The notes under the pieces are model-generated. The model was not told the DNA's origin. It saw only the letters and a list, made by a program, of their open reading frames with translations, and made no database searches. A DNA stretch of 11,920 nucleotides. Source: Asterionellopsis glacialis (Eukaryota > Bacillariophyta > Plagiogrammaphyceae > Rhaphoneidales > Asterionellopsidaceae). Numbering within the stretch: position 1 is the stretch's first letter; every line of letters begins with the position of its first letter. Of the stretch, positions 8,405 through 11,920 are shown piece after piece. Position numbers and translations under genes: made by a program. Location: positions 1 through 11,920 of the forward strand of contig WKLE02001415.1 in the NCBI GenBank assembly GCA_014885115.2, given 5' to 3'.

Positions 8405-10336
8405 TTATGAACTAGCTGCATCTATGACAATGCTACTGTTATCGTCATTGTTGGCTTTCCCAGGTTTCCCATGATTGTCATGAGTTTCTGTGATGCTTTG
8501 TTCTTGTTCATGTTGTTGTTCGTCTTGTTGTAATTGTGTTTGTGCTTGTTCAAATGGTGTTAATTCAGCTAATCGATCCCGTGCTGTTCTCCATAAGGTA
8601 CCGCGGTATGAATAGTGACGATTACGTCTCATAATACTTTGATACCAATGCCAATCCCAAAATTTAAATCCAGACATTCCACCTGATATATCTAGCTTGC
8701 CATTGTCGTAATCTTTTAAACTTTCTGAAGCTTGACGTACATCTAACCAATCCATGGCGTAATTGTTCCGATGATGACTGAAATCATAATTTTGTGTTTC
8801 GTGTTCCTTTCCGGGAATGGTTCCACTAGAAGCGGTAGCAGTAGAAGAGGAATCCGAATTTTCCGTAAACAATGGTTCGTACACATGATTGGCAACTAGT
8901 GACATGAAGATATCTTCACCATTCCAAAGTGGTCCTTCACCTGAATTCAATACTAAATCTTCCCAAATGACAGATCCATATTCAAAGAATTTGGAACATA
9001 TTTGTCGTTCCATAACCATGAGTTTTGTCAAGACAACTTCAGTCGACTTGTGAGAATCATGTGAATTATAGCCATTAAAGGAATTGTGCTCCACCAAGTC
9101 ACGACCAAACCGTCCTACAATCCGTTTTGGATTACGACTATATTCAATCAGTAATTCATTCAATGTTTGCGTAGGGAATTCCATATCATCATCTACATGA
9201 ATGACCCAATCATGCTGTGCTAATTGACAAAAGTAGAACCGTAAACTAAGTCCCATTTCATCATTATGCTGCGTGGCATCAATGTTCACAACCTTGGGAT
9301 GCACAAACTCAAAGGCAGTTTTAGGATTTGCATGTAACAACAAAACTTCATCAATGTTGGGATGTGATAACATCGTTCTCATTAAACTTGATGATCGGAT
9401 CATTCTTGGACGACTGTAGTTGATCAAAACAACCGAAACCTTGTTAGGTGGTAAGGGCAAAGGTATTTGATGATTCAGAATTGGTGACGATTTCTTTCCT
9501 CCACTTTGTTGTTGTGGTAAAGGCCGTAGAGCATTAGATTGTGATATACGTGCTCCTCTTGTGAATCCGGTAGCCGCGTCTTCGTCCACCAAATCCTCAT
9601 TTAGTAGCATGGGGGATATTGGATCTGCTCTTGCCGACGATGGTGCACCCTTGCCAGCATTGTGTAATTTTGTCATCATGGCAGTTGCCACGAATGCCAT
9701 GGATAGAATCCATAAAATACCGAAGACTGATAATCCTTTCAATACAGACTTTGTCGATGTTGGCATGAATGGCAATTTCTTTTTCTTTTGAGTGGCTCCT
9801 TTTGTGGACGATGATATGGATGATGTACTAGCCGTAGTTTTTCCAGTGGAAGAGGAAGAAGTCGAAGATAAACTATCATACGACAATGCATTTGATATTC
9901 GATGATTGCATGAATGCTGCTGATGGTGAGATAGTTGTGATTTTGTTTGTTTTAGAGTCATGGGTGAAGATGGATGACGTTTTTTTATTCGGCGTGATGA
10001 CGATTTTTTTCGTACAACAGGAGATGGTGATGGCGATAGGGAGCACGTTTCACTTGTTGTGTAGGGAGAACTTTGTTGACGGTGTTGCGTTGGCGTCATG
10101 GTCATTGCTGGATGAATCGGCGTTGAGGGTATTATTCTAGGGCTACTAAGTGGTGTAGGTTGAGCATCGTTGCCCCAGCTATCATCACTTTCATCATAGC
10201 TATTGTTGTTACTGTCGTTGTCCGCAGCAATATTGTTTTCTTCGTCAATGCTTTCACCATGATGCTGGGCCGAAGAAAGAATCTCTGGCATACTATGACT
10301 GGCACGCAATCTGCGCTTGTGTTGACCATCCATCAT
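8405..10336 (-). CDS. Type II membrane glycosyltransferase, GT64/exostosin-like catalytic domain
   Basis: Encodes 643 residues, with no intron seen. The start is the first of two adjacent ATGs; an in-frame stop lies 12 bases upstream and A is at -3. The N-terminal 195 residues are a Ser/Thr/His-rich, disordered-looking tail with basic patches, including KKKK just before one hydrophobic segment (about 201-221). That gives the type II topology of Golgi glycosyltransferases with a lumenal catalytic part. The catalytic domain starts near 298 (KVSVVLINYSRPR), carries a DxD-type metal/nucleotide-sugar motif in WVIHVDDDMEF (D382-D384), then GRFGR, TEVVLTKLMVM and NGEDIFMSLVANH (N472-D475). The last two resemble the acceptor-side and (N/C)(G/E)EDI motifs of the GT64 family (EXTL2 and plant GT64). 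A Trp-rich segment and Gln/Glu-rich C-terminal tail follow. Probable role: transfer of a GlcNAc-type sugar to a glycan or glycolipid in the Golgi. The donor and acceptor are not known, and another GT-A family is possible. Confidence 0.75.
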   Translation of the reverse strand: MMDGQHKRRLRASHSMPEILSSAQHHGESIDEENNIAADNDSNNNSYDESDDSWGNDAQPTPLSSPRIIPSTPIHPAMTMTPTQHRQQSSPYTTSETCSLSPSPSPVVRKKSSSRRIKKRHPSSPMTLKQTKSQLSHHQQHSCNHRISNALSYDSLSSTSSSSTGKTTASTSSISSSTKGATQKKKKLPFMPTSTKSVLKGLSVFGILWILSMAFVATAMMTKLHNAGKGAPSSARADPISPMLLNEDLVDEDAATGFTRGARISQSNALRPLPQQQSGGKKSSPILNHQIPLPLPPNKVSVVLINYSRPRMIRSSSLMRTMLSHPNIDEVLLLHANPKTAFEFVHPKVVNIDATQHNDEMGLSLRFYFCQLAQHDWVIHVDDDMEFPTQTLNELLIEYSRNPKRIVGRFGRDLVEHNSFNGYNSHDSHKSTEVVLTKLMVMERQICSKFFEYGSVIWEDLVLNSGEGPLWNGEDIFMSLVANHVYEPLFTENSDSSSTATASSGTIPGKEHETQNYDFSHHRNNYAMDWLDVRQASESLKDYDNGKLDISGGMSGFKFWDWHWYQSIMRRNRHYSYRGTLWRTARDRLAELTPFEQAQTQLQQDEQQHEQEQSITETHDNHGKPGKANNDDNSSIVIDAASS

Positions 10337-10509
10337 TTTTCTTTGTAATTATGTATGTATATTATTGTGTTTGCTAAAAGAAAGGACTGTTGTGACAGTT
10401 GTTCCAGGAGAAGAGGATCTGTTATCTCGAATTTGGTAAATATAAACCAAGAATCAAATAATGTCCGTTGAATGAGAAGCTTGCGATGTGCGATGAAAAA
10501 TAATCCTGT

Positions 10510-10515
10510 CACGTG
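10510..10515. promoter_or_regulatory. CACGTG palindrome (G-box/E-box-like) upstream of the glycosyltransferase gene
   Basis: CACGTG occurs within GTCACGTGTGAAC, about 175 bases upstream of the minus-strand start codon. This hexamer is the core site of bHLH and some bZIP factors in eukaryotes. A single hexamer is weak evidence, but the position is reasonable for a promoter element. Confidence 0.25.
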
Positions 10516-11189
10516 TGAACATTACAAGATTGAAACAAGATTGTATGGTAAAACAGCGAGAGAAACATGAGCAGTGAACTTCCGGAACGAGAGGGGGGGC
10601 GCTTCGCAAGAGAGGAAGTCCTTTCTACTAATTCCCACGTAAAATCTACATAAAAAGTACCGCAAATATCTCCCAAGCAAGCAGGTCGGTAACCAGGTAC
10701 GGCACGAACGAGAAACAACAAGAGGAAAAAAACACATGGCAAAACACGTACCGTAATCTACACGTATGAAACCGAGATGCAATGCTGAAATCGTTCGGAA
10801 TGGCGGTTAGGGATTTGTCGCTGTCGTCGTCGTCCAACACCAAAAGGCCACTGAATCTTTTCTCGACAGCTAAACTGTATCAGTCGAAATCGTTTTTGTT
10901 CCTGTTTTGACCAGCCGCCAACAACAAAACACAGTTTGAATATACGATAAGGTATGCTTGCGACTGAATGTGTATCAGTACCTAGTACATAGACAAGAAG
11001 CATGTTTATGAAAGTGATGACGATAGAGAAACACACACAACAACTGCTGTTTTGAAAGTCGGAGCTTTTTCCGTTGGAGGAGGTGAGGCATGCTCTGGTT
11101 CGTGTATGTGTTTGAGGTTGATCCCATGTGGCACATGAATATTTCTTTTTATTTGCAGCAAATAATGTTCTGTATGTATGGACAGACTT

Positions 11190-11245
11190 TATTTTAGTAT
11201 TGGAAAAATTGCAATTTTTACTATTTTAGTATTGGAAAAATTGCA
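11190..11245 (+). repeat. Two exact 24-nt direct repeats, 32-nt period
   Basis: A 24-base unit beginning TATTTTAGTATTGG and ending AAATTGCA occurs exactly at 11190-11213 and 11222-11245, separated by 8 bases. The flanking bases differ, so the identity is limited to the 24 bases. It looks like a recent local duplication or a paired binding site at the edge of the repeat-rich region. Confidence 0.9.
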
Positions 11246-11335
11246 TACTTTACATATATGTACCTGCTGTACAAGTGTGATACAACCAATTATGTAGGAC
11301 ACCTCAAAGGCATTTACCGCCGCCAGCATCTACCT

Positions 11336-11816
11336 TACCTGGTACAGGCGGCAGTTCAGCACTACCGGTACCTGGTATTTACTTGGTAAGGTCCTAAGGT
11401 ACGGTACTGTACCAGGTAGAATGTACCTGTGCGCTATGCGACTTCTGTCAAAAACCCGGTGCCAGCAGTGCTGTCTGTAAAATCGTGCCATCCCTTTTTC
11501 CTTGCCAGCTACCTCGTACCTGGTATTGCTAAGTAAGTACCAGGTACAAACATATCTTGTACATTTGACAGAAAAGCAGAAAGATGAAAGATACCTCCCG
11601 CCCGCCCCACCCTGACAATACAAACGAATCTCCGAAATCGTCTTGTCTAATGTGGGATACTTTCTGTATATACTTTCTTTTAGTTAAATACCTAGTATAT
11701 CGGACGGAAAGGAGGACCTACCTTAGCCGAAAAACAGGTACCAGGTAGGACTAGGTCCTGAGTACTGAGTCCTATACCAGGTATACCGTTCACGGTAACG
11801 GTACCGGTACCAGGTA
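11336..11816. repeat. Cluster of eight TACCWGGTA near-palindromic nonamers
   Basis: Exact copies lie at 11336-11344, 11369-11377 and 11517-11525 (TACCTGGTA) and at 11410-11418, 11538-11546, 11739-11747, 11775-11783 and 11808-11816 (TACCAGGTA). The two forms are reverse complements, so the unit is palindromic apart from its centre base and occurs in both orientations. Three copies extend to GTACCAGGTAG (11409, 11738, 11807). A ninth exact copy is at 776-784. Extra GGTACC and GGTA words fill the gaps. The function is unknown: possible factor-binding sites, or a family of short dispersed repeats. Confidence 0.85.
11516..11547. repeat. Perfect 10-bp inverted repeat with 12-nt loop
   Basis: GTACCTGGTA at 11516-11525 is exactly complementary to TACCAGGTAC at 11538-11547 around a 12-base loop. 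It is built from two opposed copies of the nonamer and could form a stable hairpin or a paired binding site. Confidence 0.85.
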
Positions 11817-11865
11817 GTCCATCTAACTTGGTCCTTTGCTGCAGTACAAAAAACTGGTTCTCAAT

Positions 11866-11879
11866 ATTTCTCGAGAAAT
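11866..11879. repeat. 14-bp perfect palindrome ATTTCTCGAGAAAT
   Basis: The 14 bases read identically on both strands, and a further TTCCCAGAA follows at about 11881-11889. The TTC/GAA pattern recalls heat-shock elements, but the half-sites are four bases apart and not two, so it is not a canonical one. The downstream gene, if any, lies outside the window. Confidence 0.4.
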
Positions 11880-11920
11880 TTTCCCAGAAAATGTGGTTCG
11901 CATTTTCAATTTTGCATTTC

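Larger units (their letters stand above)
10337..11920. other. Long non-coding, repeat-rich region upstream of the glycosyltransferase
   Basis: No plausible gene is present in about 1.6 kb. The minus-strand open frames at 10509-11036 and 11330-11623 that I checked begin with TTG or GTG and have no recognisable protein content. The part near 10337-10520 should hold the glycosyltransferase promoter, with a CACGTG hexamer at 10510-10515. From about 11190 the sequence is dominated by short repeats: a 24-nt direct repeat and then the TACCWGGTA cluster. No transposase, LTR or telomere repeat was seen. Confidence 0.6.

Noticed and set aside
10509..11036. Overlapping minus-strand frames of 77, 86, 65 and 92 codons
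   Set aside because: The three I checked (77, 86 and 92 codons) begin with TTG or GTG. All four lie in sequence with no coding character, and none has a recognisable motif.
11330..11623. 97-codon minus-strand frame across the nonamer cluster
   Set aside because: It starts with TTG and is built from the repeat words; the Tyr/Leu/Val content reflects GTACC repeats, not a protein.
11336..11816. CRISPR array or telomeric/centromeric satellite
   Set aside because: The repeat unit is only 9 bases, the spacing is irregular and orientations are mixed; there is no regular spacer structure or telomere-type repeat.

Overview
This window looks like nuclear DNA of a eukaryotic microalga, most likely a diatom or related stramenopile. 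The case rests on four things. The genes are well separated, each with its own leader, and not arranged in operons. One gene is split by a short GT-AG intron. There is an OPR/RAP-type organelle RNA-binding protein and a type II membrane, exostosin-like glycosyltransferase. The secreted M6 protease carries a Thr/Pro linker followed by a Cys-containing tail module of a kind I associate with diatom secreted proteins. The assignment comes from gene content and style only; no rRNA or other marker is present.

Layout: 1-1098 is non-coding upstream sequence. 1099-3752 (+) is a secreted M6-family zinc metalloprotease with one 128-nt intron (841 residues when spliced). 3753-4383 is intergenic. 4384-5229 (+) is an SGNH/GDSL hydrolase closely resembling isoamyl acetate-hydrolysing esterase (IAH1). 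5230-5823 is intergenic with a 45-nt pure pyrimidine tract. 5824-8280 (+) is an 818-residue protein with about nine OPR-like helical repeats, a C-terminal RAP domain and a probable mitochondrial presequence. 8281-8404 is a short tail-to-tail gap. 8405-10336 (-) is a type II membrane protein with a GT64/exostosin-like catalytic domain. 10337-11920 is a long non-coding stretch rich in short repeats, above all the near-palindromic nonamer TACCWGGTA.

The four genes do not form an obvious pathway: one secreted protease, one small esterase, one organelle RNA factor and one Golgi-type glycosyltransferase. I see no mobile-element genes, tRNA, rRNA, CRISPR array or defence system. The strongest unexplained signal is the cluster of eight exact TACCWGGTA nonamers in about 480 bp at 11336-11816, with a ninth copy touching a TATA-like sequence upstream of the protease gene. 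The protein-level points worth a second look are the tail architecture of the protease, the hydrophobic tail that would arise from intron retention, and the 37-38-residue periodicity of the OPR/RAP protein.
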